A stretch of DNA of 64,000 nt. It comes from an uncultured Prevotellaceae bacterium. GTDB lineage: Bacteria > Bacteroidota > Bacteroidia > Bacteroidales > Muribaculaceae. Under the pieces are notes generated by a model, which did not search any database, was not told where the DNA came from, and worked only from the letters and a program-made list of their open reading frames with translations. The translations under genes were made by a program, and so were the position numbers. This document shows, in pieces, positions 36,894 to 46,065 of the stretch; within the stretch, counting starts at the first letter, position 1, and each line of letters begins with the position of its first letter. Where the stretch lies: positions 248,001 to 312,000 of the forward strand of contig CAJLMA010000002.1 in NCBI GenBank assembly GCA_905207705.1, in the 5' to 3' direction.

Positions 36894-38042
36894 TCATTCC
36901 GAAAAATATGAACCCGGCAGCCTGCGGCAATTGTACCTCATGGCCATTATCTCGCCATAAGCTCCTGCCGAACGCAGTGCAAGAAAATCTCCCCTGCGTG
37001 TAACTGGCAGTTCCTCGTCCGAAGCAAACTTGTCGCTCGATTCACATATCGGTCCTACAATATCATATTTTTCGGTCACCGTGGAACTTGATGTTATATT
37101 CTCGATTACATGATGAGCCTGATACAATGCAGGACGTATAAGATCAGTCATTCCGGCATCTACAATGGCAAAATTCTTTGAAGTGCCATTCTTAACATAC
37201 AACACACGAGTTATCAATGAGCCACATTGTCCCACTATTGAACGCCCCAGTTCAAAATGCAACTCCTGTCCGTCACGCAATTTTAGATTCTGCTTGAATG
37301 TGTCGAAATATTGCCTGAACGCTGGAATTGGTTCATTAATCGGATTGGAATAATCGATTCCAAGTCCTCCTCCAACATTTATAATCTTGAACCTTACGCC
37401 TTTGGCCTCGAACATGTCTTGAATTTCATTAACCTTGAAACACAACATTTTGAATGGCTCATTATCCAAAATCTGTGAACCTATATGGAAATGCAGCCCT
37501 ATGAGATTAATATCAGGCATGGCAATCGCACTACTCACTACATTGTCCAATTGCTCAAGATTAATGCCAAACTTGTTCTCATTCAAGCCTGTCGTGATAT
37601 ACTTGTGTGTATGGGCATCGATATTGGGATTCACGCGAATAGCCACATTCGCAATCTTGCCTTTAATGGCAGCTATCTCGTTTATGACTTCCAACTCAGG
37701 GAGCGACTCGACATTAAAACAAAATATGTCGTGGTTTAGCCCAAGATTTATTTCATTGTCGGTCTTTCCCACACCGGCAAAAGCAATCGAATCGCCCTTG
37801 AAGCCTGCAGCCAAAGCGGCCTCAATCTCGCCGCCGCTCACGCAGTCTATCGACAGCCCGGCTTCCTTTATTTCATGCAAAATGCGAGGATTCGCATTAG
37901 CCTTCACTGCATAATGCACTTTGTAAGGATAACCCTCTATATTGTTTTTAAGCTCTTCTATTGTAGATCTGAGCAAATTCAAATCATAATAGTAAAAAGG
38001 CGTTTCAAGCCCATTGAAACTATCTATTGGATAATTGGTCAT
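36894..38042 (-). CDS. lysA: Diaminopimelate decarboxylase
   Basis: 382 residues. This PLP enzyme makes L-lysine from meso-diaminopimelate. The PLP lysine is Lys47 (YAVKANANP). The glycine-rich phosphate site NVGGGLGIDY, HFHIGSQI and the C-terminal CESSDKFASD block are present. It starts 9 bp after lysC on the same strand; the two form a lysC-lysA operon. Confidence 0.96.
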   Translation of the reverse strand: MTNYPIDSFNGLETPFYYYDLNLLRSTIEELKNNIEGYPYKVHYAVKANANPRILHEIKEAGLSIDCVSGGEIEAALAAGFKGDSIAFAGVGKTDNEINLGLNHDIFCFNVESLPELEVINEIAAIKGKIANVAIRVNPNIDAHTHKYITTGLNENKFGINLEQLDNVVSSAIAMPDINLIGLHFHIGSQILDNEPFKMLCFKVNEIQDMFEAKGVRFKIINVGGGLGIDYSNPINEPIPAFRQYFDTFKQNLKLRDGQELHFELGRSIVGQCGSLITRVLYVKNGTSKNFAIVDAGMTDLIRPALYQAHHVIENITSSSTVTEKYDIVGPICESSDKFASDEELPVTRRGDFLALRSAGAYGEIMAMRYNCRRLPGSYFSE

Positions 38043-38051
38043 AAAAGTAGA

Positions 38052-39383
38052 TTAATCTTTCTTTGCTTTCTTAAAAAGATGTTCGCTCAGCAAATTCAAA
38101 GCACGCACCTTGTCATTCTTGCTCACCAAGAACGAAATGTTGTAATTGCTACCACCGTAAGATATCATTCTCACAGGAATATCCTTCAACGCATCCAAGG
38201 CTGCAGCTTCAATACCCTTGTTTTGCCATTCCAAGTCTCCAACGACGCAAATAATGACCATGTCGCGGTCAATGGAGACAGTTCCGAATTTTTTAAGATC
38301 GTCAAGGATATTGTCGAGATTCTTTTCACTGTCTACAGTTACAGAAACACCAACTTCTGATGTCGCTATCATGTCGATAGGAGTCTTGTACGTTTCGAAT
38401 ATCTCAAAAACCTTACGCAAGAATCCATAAGCAAGCAACATGCGTCCCGACTTGATTTTTATGGCTATTATATTATCCTTGGCGGCAACAGCCTTTACTC
38501 CGTGAGGAGCTGTAGTATTGTATATCAATGTTCCTTTTGCTTCGGGGCACATGGTGTTAAGCAATCTCACCGGTATATTATTCAGCTTTGCCGGCAATAC
38601 ACATGTTGGATGCAGAATTTTTGCACCGAAGTAGGCCAATTCGGCTGCTTCTTCAAAATGAAGTTCATCGACAGGATCTGTACCTTCGACATACCGAGGA
38701 TCGTTATTGTGCATCCCGTCAATGTCCGTCCATATTTCAATTTCCTCGGCATTTATGGCAGCTCCCACGAGCGATGCGCTGTAATCACTTCCTCCACGCT
38801 GCAAGTTGTCGATTTCTCCATACGCATTCCTGCAAATGTAACCTTGAGTGATATACACTTCGGCATCGGCGTACTTGTCAAGCAATGCCGTCAATTTTTG
38901 CCTTATGTATTGAGTGTCCGGCTCTCCGCTTTTATCTGTCCTTACATAATCAAGCGCTGGCAGAATTACCGATTTTACACCTATTGATTGTAAATATACG
39001 TTCATCATCGCGGTCGACATCAACTCGCCTTGCGCCAAGATTTCCTTTTCTTCAAATACGGTAAACAAATCCTTCGTAAGCGAACGTATATAGTTAAAAC
39101 ATGCTTTCACTTCGGTTGCAGCCCTCTCGCGAGCGCCTGCATTCCCGGCAAAAAGTCCATTCAATGTGTCGACATATTTTGCTTCCAACACATTGATAGT
39201 CTCCTTGGCACCGTCTACATTGTGCTTGTACAAGTAATCGGCAATCTCCACAAGAGTATTGGTCGTACCCGACATAGCCGACAGCACGATTATGTTTTTG
39301 CCTCTTTCAATTATAAGATTGGCTACATTTTTAATTCTTTCGGCCGAGCCGACCGAAGTACCTCCAAATTTAAGAACCTTCAT
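38052..39383 (-). CDS. lysC: Aspartate kinase
   Basis: 443 residues, a monofunctional aspartokinase. The N-terminal kinase domain has KFGGTSVGSAERI, RGGSDYSASLVGAAI and EIWTDIDGMHNNDPR. The C-terminal ACT domains (about 300-443: MLLAYGFLRKVFEIFETYKTPIDMIATSEVGVSV) imply end-product feedback, probably by lysine. It phosphorylates aspartate at the entry to the lysine/threonine/methionine pathway. A leader of about 200 bp separates it from its likely promoter. Confidence 0.96.
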   Translation of the reverse strand: MKVLKFGGTSVGSAERIKNVANLIIERGKNIIVLSAMSGTTNTLVEIADYLYKHNVDGAKETINVLEAKYVDTLNGLFAGNAGARERAATEVKACFNYIRSLTKDLFTVFEEKEILAQGELMSTAMMNVYLQSIGVKSVILPALDYVRTDKSGEPDTQYIRQKLTALLDKYADAEVYITQGYICRNAYGEIDNLQRGGSDYSASLVGAAINAEEIEIWTDIDGMHNNDPRYVEGTDPVDELHFEEAAELAYFGAKILHPTCVLPAKLNNIPVRLLNTMCPEAKGTLIYNTTAPHGVKAVAAKDNIIAIKIKSGRMLLAYGFLRKVFEIFETYKTPIDMIATSEVGVSVTVDSEKNLDNILDDLKKFGTVSIDRDMVIICVVGDLEWQNKGIEAAALDALKDIPVRMISYGGSNYNISFLVSKNDKVRALNLLSEHLFKKAKKD

Positions 39384-39590
39384 TGAATTTAGGATATTTC
39401 CGTTAATAATGCAAAAACGGCAAAAAGACTTTCACCGCACATTTATTGTCACATTCCCGTGTGATATTTCCTCAAGCACATCCACATGAACATTATGACA
39501 TTTTTAATGCACATCCATATAGAAAAATGCTTCAAATTTTCCAATATCAATTCCAGGACGACCGACAAAGTCTCACTATAAAAGCATTTG

Positions 39591-39598
39591 CAAAGTTA
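39591..39598 (-). promoter_or_regulatory. Probable lysC promoter -7 element
   Basis: TAACTTTG on the minus strand, about 210 bp before the lysC ATG. The expected -33 position reads TTT without the final G. The long leader holds no recognisable riboswitch, only a 14-codon open frame (39449-39493). Confidence 0.45.
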
Positions 39599-39629
39599 CT
39601 AATTTTATGCAATTAATAAAACCCATGCT

Positions 39630-40295
39630 TCAATCTTCAACAAGATGTTTCCCATCGCATCTCAACACCCTGCCGGGGAAACCTTCTATCAACTGAATGT
39701 TATGTGTGGCCATCAATACTGCAGTCCCTTTCTCAGATATGCCGTGAAGCAACGACACTATTTGCCTTCCGGTTTCCGGGTCGAGGTTTCCGGTAGGCTC
39801 GTCGGCAAGAATCAGTTTTGGATGATTCAACAACGCCCGTGCTATTACTATGCGCTGCTGTTCGCCTCCCGACAATTCATGCGGCATTTTGTAAGATTTG
39901 TTTCCCATGCCCACCCTTGCGAGAGTCTCTTCTATGCGATCATTTATCTCTACCTTGTTTTTCCATCCTGTTGCTTGCATTACAAATTTCAGATTATCAT
40001 ATACCGACCTGTCTGTCAGTAACTGAAAATCTTGAAAAACAATCCCCATTTTCCTGCGCAACATGGGAATGTTTTTTCGTTTTATTCCGGCCAGGTCAAA
40101 GTCCAGTACCGTAGCTTCACCTGCTTCTATTGGTATTTCGGCATACATCGACTTGAGCAAGCTGCTCTTTCCACTGCCCACTCGGCCTATCAGATAGGCA
40201 AACTCTCCTTCTTCGAGCGAAAATGTCACATCTTTCAGCACGACAAGTTCCTTGCGCAGCAATTCAACCCCTTTATAATCAACAATTTTTGTCAT
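39630..40295 (-). CDS. ftsE: FtsE-like ABC transporter ATP-binding protein
   Basis: 221 residues. ABC motifs are Walker A GRVGSGKSS, signature LSGGEQQR, Walker B LILADEPTGNLD and the H-loop ATHN. The set is close to FtsE, which with FtsX links the divisome to peptidoglycan hydrolases. No ftsX or other permease is nearby. The gene instead overlaps the end of hisIE by 17 bp, in the his transcript. Confidence 0.88.
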   Translation of the reverse strand: MTKIVDYKGVELLRKELVVLKDVTFSLEEGEFAYLIGRVGSGKSSLLKSMYAEIPIEAGEATVLDFDLAGIKRKNIPMLRRKMGIVFQDFQLLTDRSVYDNLKFVMQATGWKNKVEINDRIEETLARVGMGNKSYKMPHELSGGEQQRIVIARALLNHPKLILADEPTGNLDPETGRQIVSLLHGISEKGTAVLMATHNIQLIEGFPGRVLRCDGKHLVED

Positions 40296-40902
40296 AATCC
40301 GATTTTTGTTTATGATGTCTGCGATACAAAGCCTCGGCGATATCCTCTATCCTGCGACCTTTAGCCGTTAACAAGACTATGATGTGGTATAACAAATCAG
40401 CACCTTCATAAACCAAACGGCCATCTGAGCCGTTAGTTGCCTCTATGACCAATTCAACTGCCTCCTCGCCCACCTTTTGAGCCATTGCATTGATTCCTTT
40501 GTCAAACAATGAGGTCGTATAAGAGCCTTCAGGCATTTCCTCATGGCGTTTTTCTATATAATCCTGCAAAACACGCAAGAATTCTATTCCTGGCTTGTTT
40601 TCTTCGCCAAAGCAAGTATCTGTGCCGCGATGACACACCGGACCTTCGGGAACTGCTTTAATCAATAACGTATCATTGTCGCAATCGGGTTCAATCGAAA
40701 TTACATTTAAGTAATTGCCGCTTGTCTCCCCTTTTGTCCACAACCGCTGCTTGCTGCGACTGTAGAATGTCACTTTCTTCGTTTCCACAGTCACCTTGTA
40801 AGCCTCTTCGTCCATAAATCCAAGCATCAACACATTTTTAGTATTGGCATCTTGTATTATTGCGGGTATAAGCCCGTTCATTTTTCCAAAATCAAGCTCC
40901 AT
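40279..40902 (-). CDS. hisIE: Bifunctional phosphoribosyl-AMP cyclohydrolase / phosphoribosyl-ATP pyrophosphatase
   Basis: 207 residues from the ATG at 40902; the longer frame starts with TTG at 40908. The N-terminal HisI domain (to about 110) has TFYSRSKQRLWTKGETSG and zinc-ligand cysteines (EPDCDND, GPVCHRGTDTCF). The C-terminal HisE domain has KVGEEAVELVIEA and ADLLYHIIVLL. It performs steps 2 and 3 of histidine synthesis. It starts 27 bp after hisF. Confidence 0.96.
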   Translation of the reverse strand: MELDFGKMNGLIPAIIQDANTKNVLMLGFMDEEAYKVTVETKKVTFYSRSKQRLWTKGETSGNYLNVISIEPDCDNDTLLIKAVPEGPVCHRGTDTCFGEENKPGIEFLRVLQDYIEKRHEEMPEGSYTTSLFDKGINAMAQKVGEEAVELVIEATNGSDGRLVYEGADLLYHIIVLLTAKGRRIEDIAEALYRRHHKQKSDYDKNC

Positions 40903-40929
40903 AAGCAATTTCTTATAATAATCTGAATA

Positions 40930-41688
40930 TCACAATCTGACGTTGATGCCACGTTGTTGCAAAAATCGTTTCAGCTCTACGATATTAACCTCTCCAAAAT
41001 GGAAAACGCTTGCGGCCAAAGCCGCATCAGCCTTGCCCGACTCGAATACGTCGGCAAAATGTTCGGCACATCCACATCCGCCCGACGCAATTATGGGAAT
41101 GTGCAGCAATTCGTGCAAGCGCGACAATTCCTCACAAGCATATCCATCCTTAACTCCGTCATGTTCCATGCTTGTGAATAAAATTTCGCCTGCGCCACGG
41201 CTTTCAGCCTCCTTTGCCCAGTCAAAAAGATTCTTGTCGGTCTTGACCCTTCCTCCTTTTTCATAACACACCCACACGCCATTATCATCACGCTTGGCGT
41301 CGATTGCAACCACACACACTTGGCTGCCGAAACAATTGGCAATCTCTTCTATCAGCTCTGGCCGTTTCAATGCCGCGCTATTTATCGAGACCTTGTCAGC
41401 TCCGTTGGCCAGTAGCTTGTCGACATCTTCTACCGAACCGATGCCACCTCCTACCGTAAATGGGATGCTTAACCTCTCTGCCACATCACGCACAAAGCCG
41501 AGAAATGTCTTACGACCTTCGCTTGACGCCGAAATGTCAAGATATACAAGTTCATCGGCACCTTCATCGCTGTATCGCTTTCCCAGTTCCACAGGATTTC
41601 CGGCTTCACGCAAACCCGTAAAATTAACACCTTTTACCGTCATGCCATTCATAACGTCAAGGCAAGGTATTATTCGTTTCGCAAGCAT
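40930..41688 (-). CDS. hisF: Imidazole glycerol phosphate synthase subunit HisF
   Basis: 252-residue TIM barrel that forms IGP and AICAR with ammonia delivered by HisH. Catalytic Asp11 (IIPCLDVMNG) and the second acidic residue (EILFTSMEHDGVKDGY) are present, with the phosphate loop GGGIGSVEDV. It overlaps hisA by 19 bp. Confidence 0.97.
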   Translation of the reverse strand: MLAKRIIPCLDVMNGMTVKGVNFTGLREAGNPVELGKRYSDEGADELVYLDISASSEGRKTFLGFVRDVAERLSIPFTVGGGIGSVEDVDKLLANGADKVSINSAALKRPELIEEIANCFGSQVCVVAIDAKRDDNGVWVCYEKGGRVKTDKNLFDWAKEAESRGAGEILFTSMEHDGVKDGYACEELSRLHELLHIPIIASGGCGCAEHFADVFESGKADAALAASVFHFGEVNIVELKRFLQQRGINVRL

Positions 41689-42416
41689 GTTCCGGTCATA
41701 TTTAGATGTTCCAAATCTTTCAACGTCACGTTTCCTTCATATATGGCTTTGCCTACAATGACATTCTCTATGCCTGCTTTTTCAAGATTCGCGACATGAC
41801 TCATGTCTCCGACTCCGCCACTCGCTATGAGCTGCAAATTCCGGTATACGTCCAGAATTTCTTTATACAATTCGATTGCCGGGCCTTCAAGCATTCCGTC
41901 ACGACTGATGTCGGTGCAAATGGCTTGCGACACGCCACACTCGACATAATTTCCGATAAATTCCATTACGTCAACGCCACTGTCTTCATTCCATCCGTTT
42001 ATGGCAATCTTCTTATCCCTAACGTCAGCTCCCAATATCAACGTCTTATCGCCGTATGCAACAAGCCACCGCTTGAAAGTTTCAGGCTCTTTTACCGCAA
42101 TGCTGCCTGCCGTGATTTTCTTGGCTCCGCATTCCAGTGCAATTCTTATGTCATCATCCGACTTGACTCCTCCGCCGAAATCTATTTCCATGCCAGTTTT
42201 TGACGCTATGCGCTCAATGACGTTGTAATTTACTATATGGCTGGCTTTCGCTCCATCAAGGTCGACAAGATGCAACTTCTTGCAACCCGCATCTTCAAAC
42301 TCCCGTGCGACATCCACCGGAGAACCGTTATACACAGTCTGCCGGTCATAATCGCCTTGGGTCAATCGCACACACTTGCCTTCAATTATATCTATTGCGG
42401 GAATAATCGTTATCAT
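41670..42416 (-). CDS. hisA: Phosphoribosylformimino-5-aminoimidazole carboxamide ribotide isomerase
   Basis: 248-residue TIM barrel, the fourth step of histidine synthesis (ProFAR isomerase). Asp9 (IIPAIDIIEGKCVRL), GGGVKSDDDI, CTDISRDGMLEGP and ASGGVG are visible. It overlaps hisH by 4 bp and hisF by 19 bp. Confidence 0.97.
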   Translation of the reverse strand: MITIIPAIDIIEGKCVRLTQGDYDRQTVYNGSPVDVAREFEDAGCKKLHLVDLDGAKASHIVNYNVIERIASKTGMEIDFGGGVKSDDDIRIALECGAKKITAGSIAVKEPETFKRWLVAYGDKTLILGADVRDKKIAINGWNEDSGVDVMEFIGNYVECGVSQAICTDISRDGMLEGPAIELYKEILDVYRNLQLIASGGVGDMSHVANLEKAGIENVIVGKAIYEGNVTLKDLEHLNMTGTCLRNE

Positions 42417-43009
42417 AACCTCATGAAATTCTTTAATATGTTCTCCCCAACTTTTCCGCTTTTCTCAGGATGAAACTGCACGGCATAAAAATTATCTTTG
42501 TGCATTGCTGCGCCAAACGGGTGTATATAATCTGCCGTCATTATCGTGTATCGTCCGACAGGTACATAATAACTGTGGACAAAATATACATACTCATCAT
42601 GAGAGGAATGGCTCAACAATTCGTTTTCAACATTTGATGTTACAGTATTCCACCCCACATGAGGAATTTTAAAATCCGGATTGCCGCAACTGTCAAACCT
42701 CCTCACGTCGGTATCAAATATACCAAGACATTGCGTATTGCCCTCTTCCGAACTCCTGCACATCAACTGCATTCCAATACATATTCCAAGTACCGGGCAC
42801 TTCAACGACTTAATGACGGCATCAAGATTGTGCGACTGCAAATATCGCATTGCCGCTGCCGCCTCGCCTACTCCGGGAAATATGATCTTATCGGCTGCCG
42901 AGATTACATCCGGATTGTCCGAAACAGTTGCCTCAACTCCTATTCTGTTTAATGCGCACTTTACCGAAAATATATTTCCTGCGTTATATTTTATAATAAC
43001 CGTGCTCAT
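42413..43009 (-). CDS. hisH: Imidazole glycerol phosphate synthase subunit HisH
   Basis: 198-residue class I glutamine amidotransferase that supplies ammonia to HisF. The nucleophile Cys is in LGICIGMQLM; His and Glu are in QFHPEKSG. It lies 20 bp after purU and overlaps hisA by 4 bp, inside the purU-hisH-hisA-hisF-hisIE-ftsE run. The earlier his genes (hisG, hisD, hisC, hisB) are not in the window. Confidence 0.97.
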   Translation of the reverse strand: MSTVIIKYNAGNIFSVKCALNRIGVEATVSDNPDVISAADKIIFPGVGEAAAAMRYLQSHNLDAVIKSLKCPVLGICIGMQLMCRSSEEGNTQCLGIFDTDVRRFDSCGNPDFKIPHVGWNTVTSNVENELLSHSSHDEYVYFVHSYYVPVGRYTIMTADYIHPFGAAMHKDNFYAVQFHPEKSGKVGENILKNFMRL

Positions 43010-43029
43010 TATTTATATCTCCCTTGGAA

Positions 43030-43899
43030 TTAACTGAAAACAATTGTTTTATTTTTGTACGACAATATTTTGCGCTGTATATGCTTTTCCACTGCCCTGG
43101 AAAGAACTATTTTTTCCAGGTCGCGGCCTTTATGAATCAAGTCGGCCACTGTGTCTTTATGAGTTATGCGCACGATGTCTTGCTCTATTATTGGTCCGGC
43201 ATCAAGCTCGGTAGTCACATAATGGCTAGTTGCCCCTATCAGCTTCACGCCTCGCTCATAAGCCGCATGATACGGCTTTGCGCCGACAAAAGCCGGCAGG
43301 AATGAATGATGGATGTTGATTATCTTATTTGGGTAGCGATTTATAAAGTTTTCAGACAAAACCTGCATATACCGTGCAAGGACAACGAAATCGACATTAT
43401 ACTTGTCAAGCAGTTCAAACTCCTTGGCCTCCATCTCTTCCTTGTTGTCCCTTTTTACAGGAATTACATAGTATGGAATGTTGAACTGCTTCCCTACTTC
43501 TTCAAGATCGGGATGATTGCTTATTATCAATGGTATTTCCACTTCCCAGTCACCTGCCGTGTACCTTGCAAGAATGTCATAAAGGCAATGCGACATCTTG
43601 GATACAAAAATAGCCATTCGCTGCGGCTTGTTTGTGAAATCAAGCCTATACTCCATGTTGTACCGCTGCGCATACAAGGTATAGAAGTAATCATTGATTT
43701 TTTCTTTCGGTATCAAGAATTTTTCCAAATCCCATTCCACACGCATATAGAATATCCCGTTTACTCTGTCTACATACTGGTCAAGATACAATATGTTGCC
43801 GCCGTTAGTGTTTATGAACTCTGTCAACGTGGCAAGAATGCCCGGCTGGTCGGGACAGTGCATAAGCAATACGGCGTTATCTCGATAACTGTGATTCAT
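43030..43899 (-). CDS. purU: Formyltetrahydrofolate deformylase
   Basis: 289 residues. The N-terminal ACT domain (LLMHCPDQPGILATLTEFI) is followed by a formyltransferase-like hydrolase domain with NIHHSFLPAFVGAKPYHAAY and SHYVTTELDAGPIIEQD. It releases formate from 10-formyl-THF, balancing one-carbon pools. It is the first gene of the his run, 20 bp before hisH. Confidence 0.96.
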   Translation of the reverse strand: MNHSYRDNAVLLMHCPDQPGILATLTEFINTNGGNILYLDQYVDRVNGIFYMRVEWDLEKFLIPKEKINDYFYTLYAQRYNMEYRLDFTNKPQRMAIFVSKMSHCLYDILARYTAGDWEVEIPLIISNHPDLEEVGKQFNIPYYVIPVKRDNKEEMEAKEFELLDKYNVDFVVLARYMQVLSENFINRYPNKIINIHHSFLPAFVGAKPYHAAYERGVKLIGATSHYVTTELDAGPIIEQDIVRITHKDTVADLIHKGRDLEKIVLSRAVEKHIQRKILSYKNKTIVFS

Positions 43900-43922
43900 T
43901 TATATCTTTATTTGTTTTTACG

Positions 43923-43953
43923 CAAAGTTAAAACAAATTAAACAGTTATTCAA
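43923..43953 (-). promoter_or_regulatory. Promoter of the purU-his-ftsE operon
   Basis: Minus-strand TTG (43951-43953), a 20-bp spacer and TAACTTTG (43923-43930), 24 bp before the purU ATG. Confidence 0.72.
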
Positions 43954-43993
43954 GCACAATCAAAACAATATGACAAACAACGAGCAATTTTGG

Positions 43994-44341
43994 TTACACT
44001 ATAATTCTGCGCCATTCTTGCCGACTGCAATCTATTTCATAGAGCGACACTGGCTTCTTTAAGCATTCAGAAAAATCATTATTACCGCACATGCATAAAT
44101 GCAGATTCTCAACAGTGTCATGTTCCGACTCTTCTATCAAAAACGGAAGTCTTGATTCCATGTCAACAGAGGAAGTCTCGGCAACAACAACCAAAATTCC
44201 GTGTATGTAAATTACACTTTGAATTTCCTCCGAAAACGGCTTTACCCCGGTCAACACGCCATCAGCCAACGACACGATAGACAGGCTATGAACCTCACCT
44301 CCGGCAATTACCCGACGAGACAAAAAATGCTTTATGCTCAT
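43994..44341 (-). CDS. Hypothetical protein
   Basis: 115 residues from the ATG at 44341 (the longer frame begins with TTG at 44347). I do not recognise the family. There is no signal peptide or membrane helix. The middle is beta-rich and hydrophobic (QSVIYIHGILVVVAET), and a CMCG with two more cysteines lies in the C-terminal third. It is 18 bp after the DUF4296 gene on the same strand and is probably the last gene of the ileS-lspA run. Confidence 0.6.
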   Translation of the reverse strand: MSIKHFLSRRVIAGGEVHSLSIVSLADGVLTGVKPFSEEIQSVIYIHGILVVVAETSSVDMESRLPFLIEESEHDTVENLHLCMCGNNDFSECLKKPVSLYEIDCSRQEWRRIIV

Positions 44342-44359
44342 TTTCAAAAGTTTTCTGCT

Positions 44360-45367
44360 TCACATGCCTATTGAATCGCTTGATTCAGTTGTCACCGGCT
44401 GACCGGCTTCCTTGGCCGGACGCACCTTATAGTTGCGACGTACGAGCCTTCTTGTTGATTCCATCTCTTCCCGTTCGGCCGCAGCGGCCCTCTCAGCATC
44501 AAGCGCAGCCTGCCTTGCCGCATTTACCTTGGCACGATATTCCGGATTCAAACTGGCAGGTCCGACCCACATCTGCTTATCAAAAGTAGAATACAATTGC
44601 CTGTCAAAACGAGTTCTCAACAATATCAGACTGTCGATAAAGCATACATTACCAGTTGCTGGTCGAGCCTTTATATATCCGAAAATTCTCCTCACCTTCT
44701 TGGTGGAATCGCCTTGCAACAGATACCTGTTAACGCCTTCATAAGCCGCATTTCGGAACATGTAGGAAGTTGTTCCGTCAAAATAATCGGCTGCAAGAAA
44801 TACCTCGGTTTTATTATCAGGACAATTGGACAGTTCAAACACAAGTTGGTAACGATCTCCATTCTTATTGTCCGATTGAGTGGTAAAATCAAATTTTATA
44901 ACATTGTCCGAATTCCCTTCATTGGAAATAATCCAAGCCCGGCGTTTGCTCCATATATCTGCACTGTCGCCTGCCGAAGGGTAACGCTTCACAGGGCTCC
45001 TGCCACTGCGCACAGTGGAATTTTTTATTCCCGACAACTCTCTTTCTTCATCTTCGAGCCGTGCTATTATATCTTCATATAATTCGGTATAATCCTTTAT
45101 ATGATGCCCGTACCACACAAGTGTCGTATCAAATTGCTCCTGAGTGACACCATGCTTGAGAAAAATAGATTGTTTTACAGTTTTCCTCACCGAATCGTCC
45201 TCAAACCGGCTGCTGTTCATGTCAATCACAGCCTCGGCCTTATGGATGTCAACCATAAGATCTTCCATTTTTTGCTGAGAAAGGACATTGTCGGGACGGC
45301 TGCTGCATCCACACAATGACACCACGCAAAACAGCAACAAGATTATATGAAAATATCGGAATCTCAT
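44360..45367 (-). CDS. DUF4296 domain-containing lipoprotein
   Basis: 335 residues. A lipoprotein signal ends VSLCGC near residue 20. The N-terminal half is a DUF4296 helical domain (MEDLMVDIHKAEAVIDMN...LKHGVTQEQFDTTLVWYGHHIKDYTELYEDII). The middle is a beta-rich domain, and the end is a charged helix (ALDAERAAAAEREEMESTRRLVRR). Function is unknown. It overlaps the lspA stop by 4 bp (ATGA), so it is coupled to the lipoprotein signal peptidase that would process it. Confidence 0.85.
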   Translation of the reverse strand: MRFRYFHIILLLFCVVSLCGCSSRPDNVLSQQKMEDLMVDIHKAEAVIDMNSSRFEDDSVRKTVKQSIFLKHGVTQEQFDTTLVWYGHHIKDYTELYEDIIARLEDEERELSGIKNSTVRSGRSPVKRYPSAGDSADIWSKRRAWIISNEGNSDNVIKFDFTTQSDNKNGDRYQLVFELSNCPDNKTEVFLAADYFDGTTSYMFRNAAYEGVNRYLLQGDSTKKVRRIFGYIKARPATGNVCFIDSLILLRTRFDRQLYSTFDKQMWVGPASLNPEYRAKVNAARQAALDAERAAAAEREEMESTRRLVRRNYKVRPAKEAGQPVTTESSDSIGM

Positions 45368-46035
45368 CTTTTCTTTTCACTCACCACATCACTATTGGTA
45401 GCATTATCTTCGCCCTTTTCAATCTTGTCGGCCACCACCAAATGCTTGGAGAAAAACAATATCAACACAATCATGCCTACGCTTAATGCGGCATCCGCAA
45501 TATTAAATACCGGCTGGAAAAAAATAAAATGATCGCCCCCGACAAGTGGCATCCATTCAGGCCAGTTCCACTCAACCAATGGGAAATACAACATATCTAC
45601 CACACGACCGTTGAAAATAGTTTCATAGCCTCCACCTGGAGGGAACAACGTTGCCACATAAGGATACGGAGGATTATCGAATATCAGTCCGTAGGCGATA
45701 CAATCGATCATATTGCCGGCCGCACCGGCTGTAATGAGGGACACACATATCAGATATCCCTTGTTTACCTTTCGTCCGCCTGAGGTAATTTTTACTATAT
45801 AATAAATGAGAAAACAAACGGCTATGATTCTGAACCATGTAAGTATCAATTTGTTCCCGAATTCAAAACCAAATGCCATTCCGTTATTTTCTATGAAAAA
45901 CAAACGGAACCAATCAGTAATATACAATTCCTCTCCGTAATAAAAATTAGTTTTGACCCAAATCTTCAATACTTGGTCAAGTAAGATTACCGCAATTATT
46001 ACAATCGTGGCAAGCCGGCCATTCGTCATTCTCAT
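45364..46035 (-). CDS. lspA: Lipoprotein signal peptidase
   Basis: 223 residues from the ATG at 46035; the longer frame begins with TTG at 46047. This inner-membrane aspartyl protease cleaves prolipoproteins. Conserved blocks are DQVLKIWVK, NNGMAFGFEFG, AGAAGNMIDCIAYG and the catalytic FNIADAALSVG, with the Asp pair in MID and IAD. It is about 60 residues longer than the E. coli enzyme because of an extra loop before the last helix (EWNWPEWMPLVGGDHFIFF), plus a charged tail. Confidence 0.95.
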   Translation of the reverse strand: MRMTNGRLATIVIIAVILLDQVLKIWVKTNFYYGEELYITDWFRLFFIENNGMAFGFEFGNKLILTWFRIIAVCFLIYYIVKITSGGRKVNKGYLICVSLITAGAAGNMIDCIAYGLIFDNPPYPYVATLFPPGGGYETIFNGRVVDMLYFPLVEWNWPEWMPLVGGDHFIFFQPVFNIADAALSVGMIVLILFFSKHLVVADKIEKGEDNATNSDVVSEKKR

Positions 46036-46065
46036 CAATTTATTCAATTACGCTTATTTTTAACA

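Noticed and set aside
39384..39590. Possible lysine riboswitch before lysC
   Set aside because: The leader lacks the multi-helix pattern and conserved core of the L box; only small hairpins are visible.
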